A DNA stretch of 64,000 nucleotides. It comes from Closterium sp. Naga37s-1. Its lineage: Eukaryota > Streptophyta > Zygnematophyceae > Desmidiales > Closteriaceae. The stretch's first letter is position 1. Every line of letters starts with the position of its first letter. Made by a program: the position numbers and the translations under genes. Below are positions 29,520-40,518 of the stretch, piece after piece. The stretch is from contig CANJKZ010000409.1 of assembly GCA_947471745.1 (NCBI GenBank), positions 434,001 through 498,000 on the forward strand, written 5' to 3'. The notes under the pieces were generated by a model, which was not told where the DNA came from, did not search any database, and saw only the letters and a list, made by a program, of their open reading frames with translations.

Positions 29520-31009
29520 CTAGGGCAGACGCAGCAGTGGACTCAAACGAAGGGTCAGTGACAACAGTGGCTAGAAGACGTGTGACAGTAGGACTGGCAG
29601 CACGAGCAAGGTTTGACGGCGGGTCAGCAACGTCAGGAAGAGAGGATGCAGGAGGAGACGGCAGAGGGACACGCTGTGGAACAGAGGAAGGACGAAGTGC
29701 CATCTGGTGCGTGCCTGGGATAGGAGGAGGACGCGGACGTGGAACACGACGACCACTGCGAACAGCGCGAACAGGCGACGCAGGACGAGACCCAGGCTCA
29801 CGACGATCCGCAAGACCTCCGGTCGGCCCAGTGTAAGGAGAAGGACCAGGCAGCGGGGAGGTTGGCTGTAACTGCGACTGTGACTGGTCAGGCGGTGGAC
29901 ACAGTAAGGGAGGAGTAGGGCCAGTAGAAGGCGGGAGACCAAGAACCTGCTGAAGAAGTGGAACGAAGTACGGCCGCGGCCGCGCAGCGCCTCCAGAACC
30001 AGCACCGACAGCACCAGTACCCCCAGCTCCAGGGTCTCCAGCTCCAACGCCTGCAGTACCACCAACTCCAGCACCTCCAGCAGCTCCAGCTCCAGCAGCA
30101 CCTCCACCTCCAGCAGCTCCAGTACCTCCTGCTCCAACTCCTGCAGCACCACCAGCTCCAGCAGCTCCAGTACCTCCAGTACGAGCACCTCCGGGACCAG
30201 CGACTCTAGCACCTCCAGCAACTCCAGGACCAGCAGCTCCAGCACCTCCGTCTCCCACGCGCGCAGTACCACCAGCTCCAGGAGCTCCAGTATCTCCAAT
30301 ACGAGCACCTCCGGGACCAGTGGCTCCAGCAACTCCAGTAGCTCCAGCTCAAACGCCGGCAGCACCTCCAGCTCCAGCAGCTCCAGTACCTCCAGCTCCA
30401 GGGCCTCCAGCGGCAGACCCCCCAGCTCCAGCAGCGCCACTCCGAAGGCTCCAGCGCCGAGCAAACCACTCGCGCAGCTACGGTGGAGAGAGAGGCTCCC
30501 GCCGTGACGAGGCACCTGTAGGACCTCCAGCAGACTCAGCACCCTCAGGCACAGCACCCCCAGTCTCAGCACCCCCAGGCTCAGCACCCCCAGGCTCAGC
30601 ACCCCCAGGCTCAGCACCCCCAGACTCAGCAACCTCAGGCTCAGCACCCCCAGGCTCCGCACGCTCAGGCTCAACACCCCCAGGCTCCGCACGCTCAGGC
30701 TCAGCACCCCCAGGCTCCGCACGCGCAGGCTCAGCACCCCCAGCAGCACCACCCCCAGCAGCACCAGAGTCGACAGCAACCTCGACAGGCTCGACAGGGT
30801 CTACCGGAGACACACCTGAGGGAGCAGGACCCTGAGGGGGAAGGGGGTCTACAGGAGGAGGACCTGGTGCAAGGAAGAGTGGCGGGGGGGGGAGCGGGGC
30901 AGTGCGGTAGGGGAAGAGATGGTAAAAGGGAACCGACTCGTCGAACGTGACGTCCTGAGAGAGCACGACACGGCGCGAGGTGGGGTGGTAAAACTGCCAG
31001 CCAGGCGCG
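29520..31009 (-). pseudogene. CO7 integrase C-terminus and low-complexity linker
   Basis: After the integrase core a shift near 31090 moves the reading to the frame of 30478-31236, which holds VHNTSADKLSARAIPC and the Glu-Pro-Gly repeats (30540-30740). A stop at about 30478 follows. The Gly/Ala repeat (30000-30420) and the proline-rich end lie in further frames up to 29419. The ends match CO4, and the linker here is shorter and differently composed. Confidence 0.85.
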
Positions 31010-32446
31010 TCAGGGGGAAAACCAAGGAAGACGCAGGGAATGGCGCGGGCGGAAAGCTTGTCCGCGGACGTATTGTGGACAAAGGCACGAGATCCGGAAC
31101 ACCGATGCATCACCAACCTCTCCCATCCAACGCAGTGTCGGCGAGGTCTCCGGCAAGGAGACACGGGGCCAGAGGTTGAGCTGATGCGCAGCGTATCGGA
31201 CCGCAAACGGCCACATAAAATGGGGGGCAGCCGCATGGATCATGGAGGTACGAGCGACCTCCATGACTAAGCCAATGCGGCGCTCAGCAACCCCATTCTG
31301 CTGCGGAGAGGCCGGAAGCGTGAACGTCTGGCGAATGCCCTCCCCACGACAAAAGTCCCGCAGAAGGTCGGAGGCAAACTCACCACCTCTGTCAGAGTGC
31401 AGACGCAGGACTGGAAGGTCCGTCTCGAACCGCTCGCGAAGCTGGAGACGGACAGCGCGGATCCAAGGGATCAGAACATCAGGGACCTCCCCCTTGCTGC
31501 GCAAGGGGAAGGCCGTGGTGTAACGCGTGTATTCATCAACAACCAGCAAAAAGTAGCGCTCGCGGCCCTGTCCACGGACGCGGGCTGGGCCCCACACGTC
31601 CATGTGGAGAGTCTGCGGGGGAGCAGTCGTCGGGGGAAACGAGGAGGAGTGAGGAGCGGCGCGCTGTCGCCCCTCGACACAGGGAAGGCAGGGAGGGGCA
31701 GGCGAGGGTGGGAGGGGAGGCAGAATCCTGGGAAGACCAGAGACAAGGAGACGAGAGTGCATGCCACGGAGGCGCTGCACTGAGGGGTGACCAAGACGGT
31801 GGTGCCACAGGAGGGTCTGGTGCGACAGAGCGCGACACGAGTAGGGGGGCGCTAGCTGACCTGACGCAGACGCAGACGCAGCTACCTGAGGAGACACAGT
31901 AGTCAGTGTGTACAGACTCGAGCCAGGCGCACAGGTGAACGTGGCCAGGTGCCGGCCAGTCCGGGAGCACGTACAGATCGCCACACGCTGTCCTCCTGGA
32001 GTAAAGGTGTCAACCCATACATCCTGAAGGACGGCGTTGCTCACCAAGTTCGTAGAGAACGAGGGGAGGTGAAGACCTGACAGTGAGCCAGACGGAACCG
32101 CCGGACACGGGAGAACAGTGGAGGAACGTGCAAGGACTGGACCCCCAGAGGGGTCAGCCAGAGAGACAGCAACAGGTGCAGGGAGCGGTGTGAGTGCGGT
32201 ACTGTCGCGAAAGAAACAGCGGGAAGCACCTGAGTCAAGCGTGAAGGTGTGCAAGGCCTTAGCAGGCGCAGTACCAGAGAGAGCAGACTCACTAGAACCT
32301 AGAGCAGCAGACTCACCAGCACCTAGAGCAGCGACCTCTATACCTGGGTCTGGCGGCATACACAGGTAACAGTCACCCTCAGCACTAACAGTCAATGCAT
32401 ACATGGCAGAGAGGATAGCATCATAGTCAAGAGCAAAGATATCCAC
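31010..32446 (-). pseudogene. CO7 protease and integrase
   Basis: A single 478-codon stretch holds the protease LDSGASRCFF (near 32235), GAG-pre-integrase, the HHCC domain (LLWHHRLGHPS, CLPCVEG) and the core with HMDVWGP, HSDRGGEF and NGVAERR. It ends by frameshift after GDASVF. This part alone would be a plausible integrase, but it is not joined to RT. Confidence 0.9.
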
Positions 32447-33732
32447 AACCTGCCTAAGCAGCTCTGCCCAGTGGGGGAGCTCAGCCGCGTCGGGAAACTC
32501 TGCGCGAAAGGCGTCGGTAAGACGGGAGAAGCAGCGGTGCTGTGTGTGAGGCTGCCCGCATGTCTGACAAGAGCGGTCACCTGTGCGAATGACATACGGG
32601 CAGCGACCACCACCCCCAGCCGCCCCACGCTGAGCAAACCACTCACGTAGCTCCTGAGACGAAAGGGGCTGACGCTACTGCTGCTGCCTTGAACCACCTC
32701 CAAGGCCTCCCCTTTGGCTGGTACCACCCCGACCGCCACCACTGCCGCCGCCTCCACTCCCACTGCCGCCACCACTGCCGCCTCCACCACTCCCACTGCC
32801 GCCACCACCGCCGCCACCTCCACCTCCACCCCCACCACCACTACCTCCGCCACCGCCGCCCCCTCCACCGCCTCCACCGCCCCCACCACCGCCTCCACCT
32901 CTGCCACCCCCACCGCCCCTGCCTCCCCTGCCCCTGCCGCCGCGGCGCCTCCCACTAGGGGCAGACGCAGCTCCTACCTCCTCAGCACGAAGGTAGTCAA
33001 CAGCTGCAGCAGAGGCGACGGAGGGGACCAGGGGGGAGGGCGAACACCCCTCAAAGAAGGGAGTGCGAGGAGTGCCACGAGAAGCGCCTACAGCGACTAT
33101 GCTATCTCAGCTGCTAGGAGGTGCTTCTTGAGCAGGTCGACAGTGAGGTCGGAGGGGTCAAGGGCTAGAAGGAGGTCCCTGACAGCGCTAACAGAGTCAG
33201 GGAGGCGGGTGACTATGAAGTAGAGAGTGATGTACAGAGGAGGAGGGTTCTTGGTGAGAAACTCGGCGGGAAGCGCAGCGCGGTAGCGAGTGTCACTAGT
33301 GCGAAGGTGAGTGACGAGGTCGGCTACTGTGGCAAAGTCGGACAGCTCTGGGAACAGGTAGGGCAGGAGAAGGCGGCCTAGAGCAGCAGTGGCCAGGGAG
33401 GAGTAACGAGCGACTACAGCATCGTACAGTGCTTTCGCAGTCTTATGCTGTCCGAAGTGAGCGCGTTCGACTAACGGCAGGTGGTTGCGAACGGCTAGGT
33501 GAGCAGCAGCGTCATGAGTAAGCCCCTGTGAGCGAGTCGTACTGTCAGCTGTGGCGGCAGGGGCGAGAGAGGCGCCAGACGTGAGGTCAAACAGTGAAAC
33601 TCCGTCCTTGGAATCGCTCAGTAAGAACAGCTGTAAGTCGTCGAGCCACGCATCGAACTCTATCGGGCGGCCCTCCGAATCGAACGTGAGGACACTGAGC
33701 ATGGCCATAGCGGGCAGAGCGGTCGGGCGCAC
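32447..33732 (-). pseudogene. gag: CO7 gag with zinc motif
   Basis: The family start [15 protein letters not shown] lies at about 33708 (33732 is an in-frame upstream Met). Gag is open for about 211 codons to 33097, where a frameshift occurs. The Gly-rich tail (32690-32960) is in another frame. The zinc motif CX2CX3HX4C lies near 32540-32600, with an extra upstream Cys that matches the CX13C form in CO4. The LREWF motif (32636-32650) precedes it. Confidence 0.88.
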
Positions 33733-34440
33733 TAGCAGCAGAGTAGCACGCAGGCAGGGCTAGGCAGGCGAGCGCGCTAGCAGCAGGGCAGCACGCAGGC
33801 AAGGCAAGGCAGGGCGGCGCAGGGCAGGGCGCGCGGCGGCGCGGCGCGCGGGCAGGGCAGGGCGCGCAGCGGCGCGGCGCGCGGGCAGGGCAGGGCGGGC
33901 GGCGGCGCGGCGCGCGGGCAGGGCAGGGCGCGCGGCGGCGCGGCGCGCGGGCAGGACAGGGCGCGCGGCGGTGCGGCGCGCGGGCAGGGCAGGGCGCTCG
34001 GCGGCGCGGTGCGCGTGCAGGGCAGGGCGCGCTGCGGTGCGGCGCGCGGGTAGGGCAGAGCCCGCAGCGGCGCGGCGCGCGGGCTGGGCAGGGCGCGCGA
34101 TGGCGCGGCGCGCGGGCAGGGCAGAGCGCGCGGCGGCGCGGCGCGCGGGCAGGGCAGGGCGCACGGCGGCGCGGCGCGCGGGCAGGGCAGGGCGCGCTGC
34201 GACAGGCGACGCGACGGCGCGCTGCGGCAGACGGCGCGACGGCGCGCGGGAAAGCAGGGCGCGCTGCAGCGGGCGGCGCGCGAGCAAAGCAGAGCGCGCT
34301 GCGGCGGGCGGCGCGCGGGCAGGACAGGGCGTGCGCAGGCAGCGCGACGCAGGGCAGGGCAGGGCAGGCGGCGCGATCACGGCGGCGCGACGGGTGGGGT
34401 AGCGCTACTTGGTGGGCCCTAAAAAACCGGTCCTAGGCTA
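33733..34440 (-). repeat. CO7 leader minisatellite
   Basis: Units of about 32 bp (GGCGCGCGGCGGCGCGGCGC followed by GGGCAGGGCAG) repeat with few changes between 33830 and 34370. The frames of 33760-34380 and 33971-34402 are repeat artefacts. Confidence 0.88.
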
Positions 34441-34444
34441 GGAC

Positions 34445-34588
34445 CTGCTCTGAAACCATGTCAGCAGAATGAACGAGAATGAATGAACTAGAAAGCAGGT
34501 GGGTACAAGTAGCAAACCCTAATTGGGTTGTACCCCATATGGGCTACCCCACTATAGCCTACACAATAAGCAGCATATACGTTTGACA
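34445..34588 (-). repeat. CO7 5' LTR (34459-34588) and primer-binding site
   Basis: The 130-bp LTR starts TGTCAAACG on the minus strand and ends CTGACA. TGGTTTCAGAGCAG (34445-34458) follows as primer-binding site. It is related to the CO4 and CO12 LTRs. Confidence 0.88.
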
Positions 34589-35043
34589 GCTTCGACAGCA
34601 GGGGGACGCGCACTTGGGACTATTTGTGTCACTGGGGGGCTGACGGGAGGATGACACCGCGTTTTCGGCTTATCTTTTGGGTTCTTTGAAGGCGCTCGTT
34701 GGGTGGGCGTTACAACGGGCTCAAGCTCGTGTCATCCTGCTCCGTGCGGCATCTTCCATGGGGGGGATGGACGTTGATCTGGTGGACAGGGAGGGGGACG
34801 ACGTGGGGGTGGAGGGTGGGGCTCTCTGGGTGGAGGCCCCATACATGATGGATGCACGGATGTGAATGAGAGAGGGGGAAAGTGGTGTGCGCTATTGAGT
34901 GTGATGGCAGCAAGGTTTGGAGTTTAGGGGAGCGTTTGTTGTTATATGTGCGTACGTGGTCTCGTCATGTCCATTCGCTGCGTGGCTATACTTTGTGTGT
35001 CTGCTGTAAACTTATATTGTGGAGAAACATAATGCTCCAAACA
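34589..35043 (+). other. Non-transposon stretch, possible end of a host gene
   Basis: This stretch lies between two element ends and has no LTR, zinc or polymerase motif. A plus-strand frame from about 34644 to 34865 has no Met near its start but looks protein-like (AYLLGSLKALVGWALQRA) before a low-complexity acidic end. It is followed by T/G-rich DNA with a TGTAA at 35005, the polyadenylation signal used by many green algae. I do not recognise the product. It could equally be random. Confidence 0.35.
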
Positions 35044-35255
35044 TTCAAACGGTAACGCGGGCTTGCAAACTAGCTAGTGCAGTGCTGGCAGCTAGGTCCG
35101 GGCTAGTCTCGAAGTGAAGGCCGACTCGGGCATGCACAACAGTGCGTGGTTTGGTAAAAGTGACCCGCGAAGTGGCGAAGTAGCGGGCGAAGAACGGCTG
35201 GGTGTTGTACACGTTACGTAGGTGCACAGCAAGGAATCCCAAAAACAATCTTACA
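35044..35255 (-). repeat. GY2 3' LTR, truncated
   Basis: The minus strand begins TGTAAGATTG and matches the GY1 LTR as far as GCGTTACCGTTTG. About 110 bp of the distal LTR are missing. The tract of C at 35257-35272 is the polypurine tract. Confidence 0.85.
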
Positions 35256-35287
35256 CTACCCCCCTCCCCAAGAAGCCCTCAAGTCAG

Positions 35288-36114
35288 TTAATGCACGAAC
35301 ATTGCGGAATCCCCGGCTTCTGAATTACTCCTGGAGGATAGGGTGTTTCTCGATGTTGCCCAGGGGTCCTCAGTTGGCGTGCGATATTTCCAGTGGACGA
35401 GGAATTCAATCCTCCGAGATCCCTGGGGATGTCGAATCTGATGGCTGAGAACTTTCTCTGTTTCGATGATCGGCTCAGATGCGGGGCGGGTCATTGACGG
35501 TGGTCGGTGTCATGACAGCTTGCTGATAGTCGAGATGTACGGCCAAAGAAGATTGACGTGTAACGAGGGGTTCATGTACCAGTCGGCAGGTAACAGTAGA
35601 TGGGCGGTGACCGGCGTAGCCATGTGGTTGATTTGGAACACGCCACAGCATCGGGGTCGGAGTTTTGGTACCGATACGACGAGCATGCGGAGGTTCTGAG
35701 TGTCGAAAAATACAAAGTCTCCTGACTTGTATGTGACAGGGGGGCGGTGGCGATCGACATTCCTTTTTGTGATGACATTTGATTTTTTTATCTCTGCTGC
35801 GCGGGTCCGGGCAGCTTGCAGCATTTCAACGAACTGTTGAGCACGTGGTGTCAGGTTATTCGGGTTCGGCATCATCGGCACTGCTGGGTTCTGTATATAG
35901 CTCAGGTAGAATGGCGATTGTTTTGTCGTGGCTGGCGCGACATTGTTGTACGCGAACTCAATCAACGATAGTGGTTGCTCCCATGCTACGGGGTCGTCAC
36001 ACGAGGCGCAAATCAACTGCTCCATGGTCTGATTCGTCTATTCCGTTTCTCAGAGTGGTACGATGAACTGAACCGTAGAGGCGTGCCGAACTGCTCCCCG
36101 AGGTTTCTTCAGAA
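35288..36114 (-). pseudogene. GY2 integrase C-terminal half
   Basis: From the left edge of CO8 the gypsy reading starts around the FWRNLWQQFGT position of GY3, passes the TDGQTER region in a damaged frame, then runs cleanly from 36025 to 35510 (WEQPLSLIEFAYNN to LLWPYISTISKLS) and on to the chromodomain-like tail, ending near 35288. At least two frameshifts interrupt it. Confidence 0.85.
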
Positions 36115-37538
36115 GTTTTTGGGAGCCAATCGGTCTTCACCGTTTCAGCTACATCGCTCTTCTTGGACAGCACGTACACCCAGGTCATGCGAGTGTAGAC
36201 GTCGACTATGGTGAGGAAATATTCTGCTCTAGCAGCTCCAAGCTTCAAGGGGCCCACCACGTCCATCACCACCTCATCAAGTGGCCTCTTAGCCGTTGCC
36301 TCCGAGCTAGAGAACGGGAATCAAGAGAACTTGGCTTGCATGCATGTCGGGCAACCAAGTACCTCATTGGGCTCCCCCTTCACACGTATGTCAGCAACCA
36401 TCTCTTCCTTCACTAGCTGCTGCAAAATAGGCAGAGCCACATGCCCCATGCGCCGATGCAAAATCAACCAATCACATTCCCCCGTAGCCGAAGTCGGATT
36501 GGAGAATGCTGCACTCGCAATAGTGCCCCACATGCTCTCTCTGTGCTCCTCCTCCGCTGCTGCCTCGGGGTTCTCCTCACCCTTTTGCTGCTCCTTGGCT
36601 GCTGCACCACTCTCCTTATGCTCACTCTGCTTGCTGGTCCCTCCAAGATTGCACTTCTTGGACTCGTTCTCCTTGACGCCATCGTTGGCGCCGTCGCCGC
36701 TACCAACCGCTTCACCCTTGGTGCTGACGCTTGCTGCCACTTGCCTCTCCTTAGGCATTGGGACCACAGGGATCTGCCACATCTCATTGTAGACATCCCT
36801 ATCTTCGTGAAGGTCCCAAAGAATCCGCTCGCCAAGCCTCGCGGTGTAGGTCTTAGCTCCCTTGGAGCTCGTCTCCATGCCAACCTTTTGTAACCGCCGC
36901 ACGGAAATCAGGTTAGCTGCAAGGTTGGGCACCCAAAGCACGTTCTTGAGGCCCACCATCTTCCCATCAGCACCCTTGAACATGGCCTTGCCGATGCCTT
37001 TCACCTCTGCTCGCTGCCCCAAAGCCGATGTGACATGCTTGACCGGTGACGGTTCAAGTTCGGTGAGCAAGTCCGCACGAGGTGTCATGCTATAGGTAGC
37101 GCCGCTATCGATCATCCAATAGTCCAGGGAGTGCAGGGTGATCTTTTCCACAGATGCAGGCTCCTCAAAGCCTTCCACCTTCTCCGGTCCAGCTGATGAT
37201 TGCGTTGAGACGAAGAAGAATTGACCCGGGAACCGATCGTCGCTCGAGTCGTTGTTGTTATCTCCACTCTTCATGTTTGAAGCTCCACCTCCGCGACCGC
37301 CATGGCCTCCACGACCTCTTCCTCTCCCTCCACCTGCTCCTCTACCCTCTTGGCCTTGAGCAGGGGTCCATCCATCTGGGAGTTTGTAGCAACCGCGCCA
37401 CATGTGTCCGCTCTTGTGGCAATAATGACACTCGCCGTTGAATCGGCCGGGACCTCGTCCGTAGCTCTTGTTTTAGCTGCCGTATCCACCAATACCGTGG
37501 CCTCCATTGTAGTTGCTGCCACCAAACCTGCCTCCTCC
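36115..37538 (-). pseudogene. CO8 zinc knuckle, protease and integrase front
   Basis: After TAA at 37473-37475 the frame gives a CX2CX4HX4C knuckle (CHYCHKSGH), a Gly/Arg tail and the protease IDSGATYSMTP near 37110. The integrase zinc domain follows (HRRMGH, CPTC near 36340). A TGA at 36321-36323 follows the CMQAKFS motif. The integrase core begins (VMDVVGP, IVDVYTRMTWVY) but ends at KTDWLP, where gypsy sequence takes over. Confidence 0.88.
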
Positions 37539-38336
37539 TCATCCTTTGCCTCTTCCTCGGCCATATCCGCGGCCGATGCTTGCTGCCCCGGCGCCATTCG
37601 AACCTGCCAACTCACGGTGGCGGAAATCTTCTTGAAGAATTGCTCGTTTCACGTCTTCGAGCGAGAGGCGGGGCATATCACGATTAAGGTTGGTGATGAG
37701 CGAGGACCATGATTCAGGAAGCAAGGCCAGAAGCTTGGTCTCCTTCTGGAGCTCACTATAGTTCAAGTCAGCTCCTGCAAGCCGCGTCAACAAGTCGAAG
37801 AATTTCTGCACCCGTTCTTCAACCGGTTCATCTTCTTCAATTCGTAGTGCCGCCATTTGCCGCTCCAACAACACCGCTACCGCCGCTATTGCAGGAGCAT
37901 GTACACCCTTGAGAGCAGCCCATGCCTTTGGTCCCTTCTCTGGTTCACACTGGAATGGCTTGATGTGACGGATCTGGCTGCTCCCCAACGCTTGCCCAAG
38001 TAAAAGATAGCCTTGTGCGCTCTTCCGCACCCACGGGCTCTCCGGGTCGTTCTCGGGGCGCTTCTCCGTTCCTTCCATCACCTCCAGCAGGTCATAGTGG
38101 TCAAATACGTTCTCCATTCTGAAGGACCATTCAGCAAAGTTGTCGCCGTTGAACTTGTCAAGCCCAAACACCCTAGGCTCATCCCTAGGTGGGCCAAGAC
38201 TTGGTTGCATGGGAGACATGGCGGGATCACGGGGTTGACTTTGAGTTTGGGCTTCTCCACTGCCACTAGCACCTCTGCCACCCCTTTCCTCAGGTCCATC
38301 CATTGTCGAAACTGCTCCAAGGGGCTCTGATACCAC
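37539..38336 (-). pseudogene. gag: CO8 gag
   Basis: The protein starts MDGPEERGGRG at about 38303, five codons inside the primer-binding region. The Gag domain has FGLDKFNGDNFAEW, GTEKRPE, LLERQMAALR and LALLPESW, as in CO11. It ends at a TGA (37539-37541) just before the zinc knuckle, in exactly the position where CO11 also has TGA. Confidence 0.88.
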
Positions 38337-39136
38337 TTGTTATAGTCACAATAGGCTTGAATGTGCCTAAAACGAAAGATATAGTGCATAGTCGGATTTC
38401 TGCACAGCGGCTTTAAACGTTATTAGCATTCTGGTCACAGCTCCAAATGGCATGCTACAAATTGGATCTGGAGCGTCTTAACGTCGTCTACAATAAGCAA
38501 TTTACATCGCATGATTTCATCAAGTATTGACGACGCAATGTCGGTTTGAACGAACGGCACTATGGCAGCCACTATAGTCTTAGAACACAAATTAGGAAGA
38601 GTTACGAGTTGGGAATGACTCCCAGCCTCTACAAACCCCAAAAGCCGAGGTACAGTGATGTGGAACAGTGCCACACTGTCCCCAACCAAGAAAGGTCTCG
38701 AAACTACCCTCCACAAGGGCCTACACCAAGAGAAATGTTACACTACACAAAGCAATGTAACTATTCTCACTATCTTTAAGTTTACCCTTTTGGCGAGCTT
38801 CGAAATCACTTGAATCTTGAAACCAAGGCTCTGGTTCTTCACCATAAACTCATCATTGAGTTCTTGACGGGTCTGCTGCACACACCTGCGACACGCCGAA
38901 CATTCCACACACGACAAAATATAAAACCGCACACGACACGCAATCGACGACGTGACACGCGAATAGCGATAACTCGCTATTGACTCGACACACACATTCG
39001 ACATCATGACTCACCATTCACACACTATTATAAGCATGAAATAAATATTATCTCATGCCCTCATACCATCCCATGCACACAAGCATGCACACACATGGAC
39101 AACAAGCCGAGTGCAAACCGTAGGGTTGCACCAACA
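38321..39136 (-). repeat. CO8 5' LTR (38338-39136) and primer-binding site
   Basis: The 799-bp LTR runs TGTTGGTGCAACC to GACTATAACA on the minus strand and is of the same family as the CO11 LTRs. TGGTATCAGAGCCCC (38321-38335) follows after two bases. Confidence 0.92.
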
Positions 39137-39687
39137 GACCGGCGCAGCAGATCCATCTTCTCCGCCATCGAGGGGATGTGGTGAAGTTGGTGACGCCGCG
39201 GAGGAATGTTTTCTTGCGAAATTTTGGGCTTTAATCCACCGACGTAGCGATTGGCACGCTCTGCCTCAAGCATGTAGCCCACTTGCTCGCACAACGCCAT
39301 GGCGGGCCACCAATCCATGGCGGGTCATTGCAATAACAGCACGTCGTATTGGATTTCGCCGCATCAGACGTGACGTAGTTGGCGTAGAAAAATACGTTCA
39401 TCATGAAGATCTATGACTGAACCGTTCGGACCACCCCGTTGACTCGGATCAATGTACAGAGGGCGCTGGGTCTTGAGTGGCATGGGTGATGCAGTCGCTG
39501 AGTCGTCGTTTTCAATCGTGATGTTGATACAACGGCCGTCCCCACGCGGTGAAGCCGCTCCACTCGTCCCATCGCTGGCAGCGGTCGAGCGTTGTCCCAC
39601 GCTCTCGTACCAGGACGGCGTTTTTGCTGGCGGTGATGCTGGCGGTGTTGCTGGCGGTGCTTGTGTTTGTGCAGGAACTGATGCGCG
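39137..39687 (-). pseudogene. gag: GY2 gag remnant
   Basis: Two minus-strand frames match GY1 Gag: the front with TPRGDGRC to QRGGPNGSVIDLHDERIF (39364-39600) and the region ALCEQVGYMLEAERA to SMAEKMDLLRR (39137-39318). CO8 cuts it at 39136 and CO9 begins at 39688, so both ends are insertion joints. Several frameshifts are present. Confidence 0.85.
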
Positions 39688-40214
39688 TGTTAGAATAATA
39701 TTTCTATATATAACTACATGCCAAATAGTTAGCGTAGTATCATGTTAGTTTTATATTTATGGCTGGTGTACCCCCTTGTCACCTTGCCTTGCTCTATAAC
39801 TTGTACCTCTTTCAGTATTGAAACCCCTCTTTGGCCAAACCCTCTTGCTAGCTCTCTCGACCTAGTTTCCAAAAGCTTTCTACCTCTCGACATGTTATCA
39901 AGGCGAGTTCGATCCTAAGGACCATTTTTTTTCCATCTACCTATGGCGGCCGCCCTCTTGAGCAGCCTGCTGCGCGACGGTCACGACGACCAGCACGATC
40001 GCCGCGACGAGCTTCCCGCTGGTCGTCACGGATCCTGGTCTCGGCTTCCCGTCATGCCCCCTGTTTCGGCACCCCGTCGCGCCCGTTGCGGCGCCTGTTT
40101 CGGCACCCCGTCGCGGCCCTTATTGCTGCCCCTTCAGCGCAAGCCGCCGCCTCCCAGCAACCGGGTAAACTTCATTCAAACCTTCTCCCCCACCCCAAAG
40201 ATGACCATTCTTCG
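39688..40214 (+). mobile_element. CO9 left part: LTR, leader and start of RT
   Basis: A 205-bp LTR (39688-39892, TGTTAGAATAAT to CTCGACA), a primer-site-like TGTTATCAAGGCGAG and an ATG at 39943 are followed within 60 codons by the RT motif NFIQTFSPTPKMTI. Gag, protease and integrase are therefore absent. CO10 inserted at 40215. CO9 resumes at 53055 with CTTCGGGTACTGC, sharing the duplication CTTCG (40210-40214 and 53055-53059). Confidence 0.82.
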
Positions 40215-40386
40215 TGCGGAGATAACTATTGCAACGGGAGCTAGACTACGGGCTAGGCACGGATGCTCGTGTGATCTCTGCGTTCGTTCCTTCCTTAGTC
40301 GTTTCCAAGTGCTAACACTACTTGCTAGATCACGGGGAAAATTGGCAAGAGTTTCACTAGGAAAACATGACAACTCCCCGTTGACA
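40215..40386 (-). repeat. CO10 3' LTR
   Basis: The 172-bp LTR starts TGTCAACGGG on the minus strand and ends CTCCGCA. The purine tract CGCGGCAGGGGAG (40387-40399 on the plus side) lies directly before it. Confidence 0.9.
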
Positions 40387-40518
40387 CTCCCCTGCCGCGT
40401 TCACGCTTGGGCCCCCCCCCGGCCCACACGGCAGTACTGCTTGGAGAATAGCCCGTCGGCGTGCACACAACGCACAGCACGCCGGTCACCGCACCAGCCA
40501 TGCAAAAGGGCATGGCAC

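Larger units (their letters stand above)
28345..34588 (-). mobile_element. CO7: Ty1/copia element, 3' end lost
   Basis: The order 5' LTR, leader, Gag, protease, integrase, linker and RT is complete, but RNase H and the 3' LTR are replaced by CO6 at 28344. It is closely related to CO4. Several frameshifts and a stop make it a pseudogene. Confidence 0.93.
35044..36114 (-). mobile_element. GY2 right-hand end (gypsy): integrase C-terminal half and truncated LTR
   Basis: The integrase core end, C-terminal domain, chromodomain-like tail (IEFLVHWK, about 35380), polypurine tract and part of the 3' LTR are present. GY2 gag lies at 39137-39687 beyond CO8. The intervening GY2 protease, RT and integrase front are missing. 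Confidence 0.88.
36115..39136 (-). mobile_element. CO8: Ty1/copia element, 3' part lost
   Basis: This is the 5' LTR, primer-binding site, Gag, protease and the first part of integrase of a copia element closely related to CO11. It was inserted into gypsy GY2 gag (39137). Its left end is fused to GY2 integrase at about 36115, with loss of RT and RNase H. All open parts share one frame, broken by in-frame stops only. Confidence 0.9.

Noticed and set aside
33760-34380. Arg/Ala-rich frames on both strands
   Set aside because: They are artefacts of the CO7 leader minisatellite.
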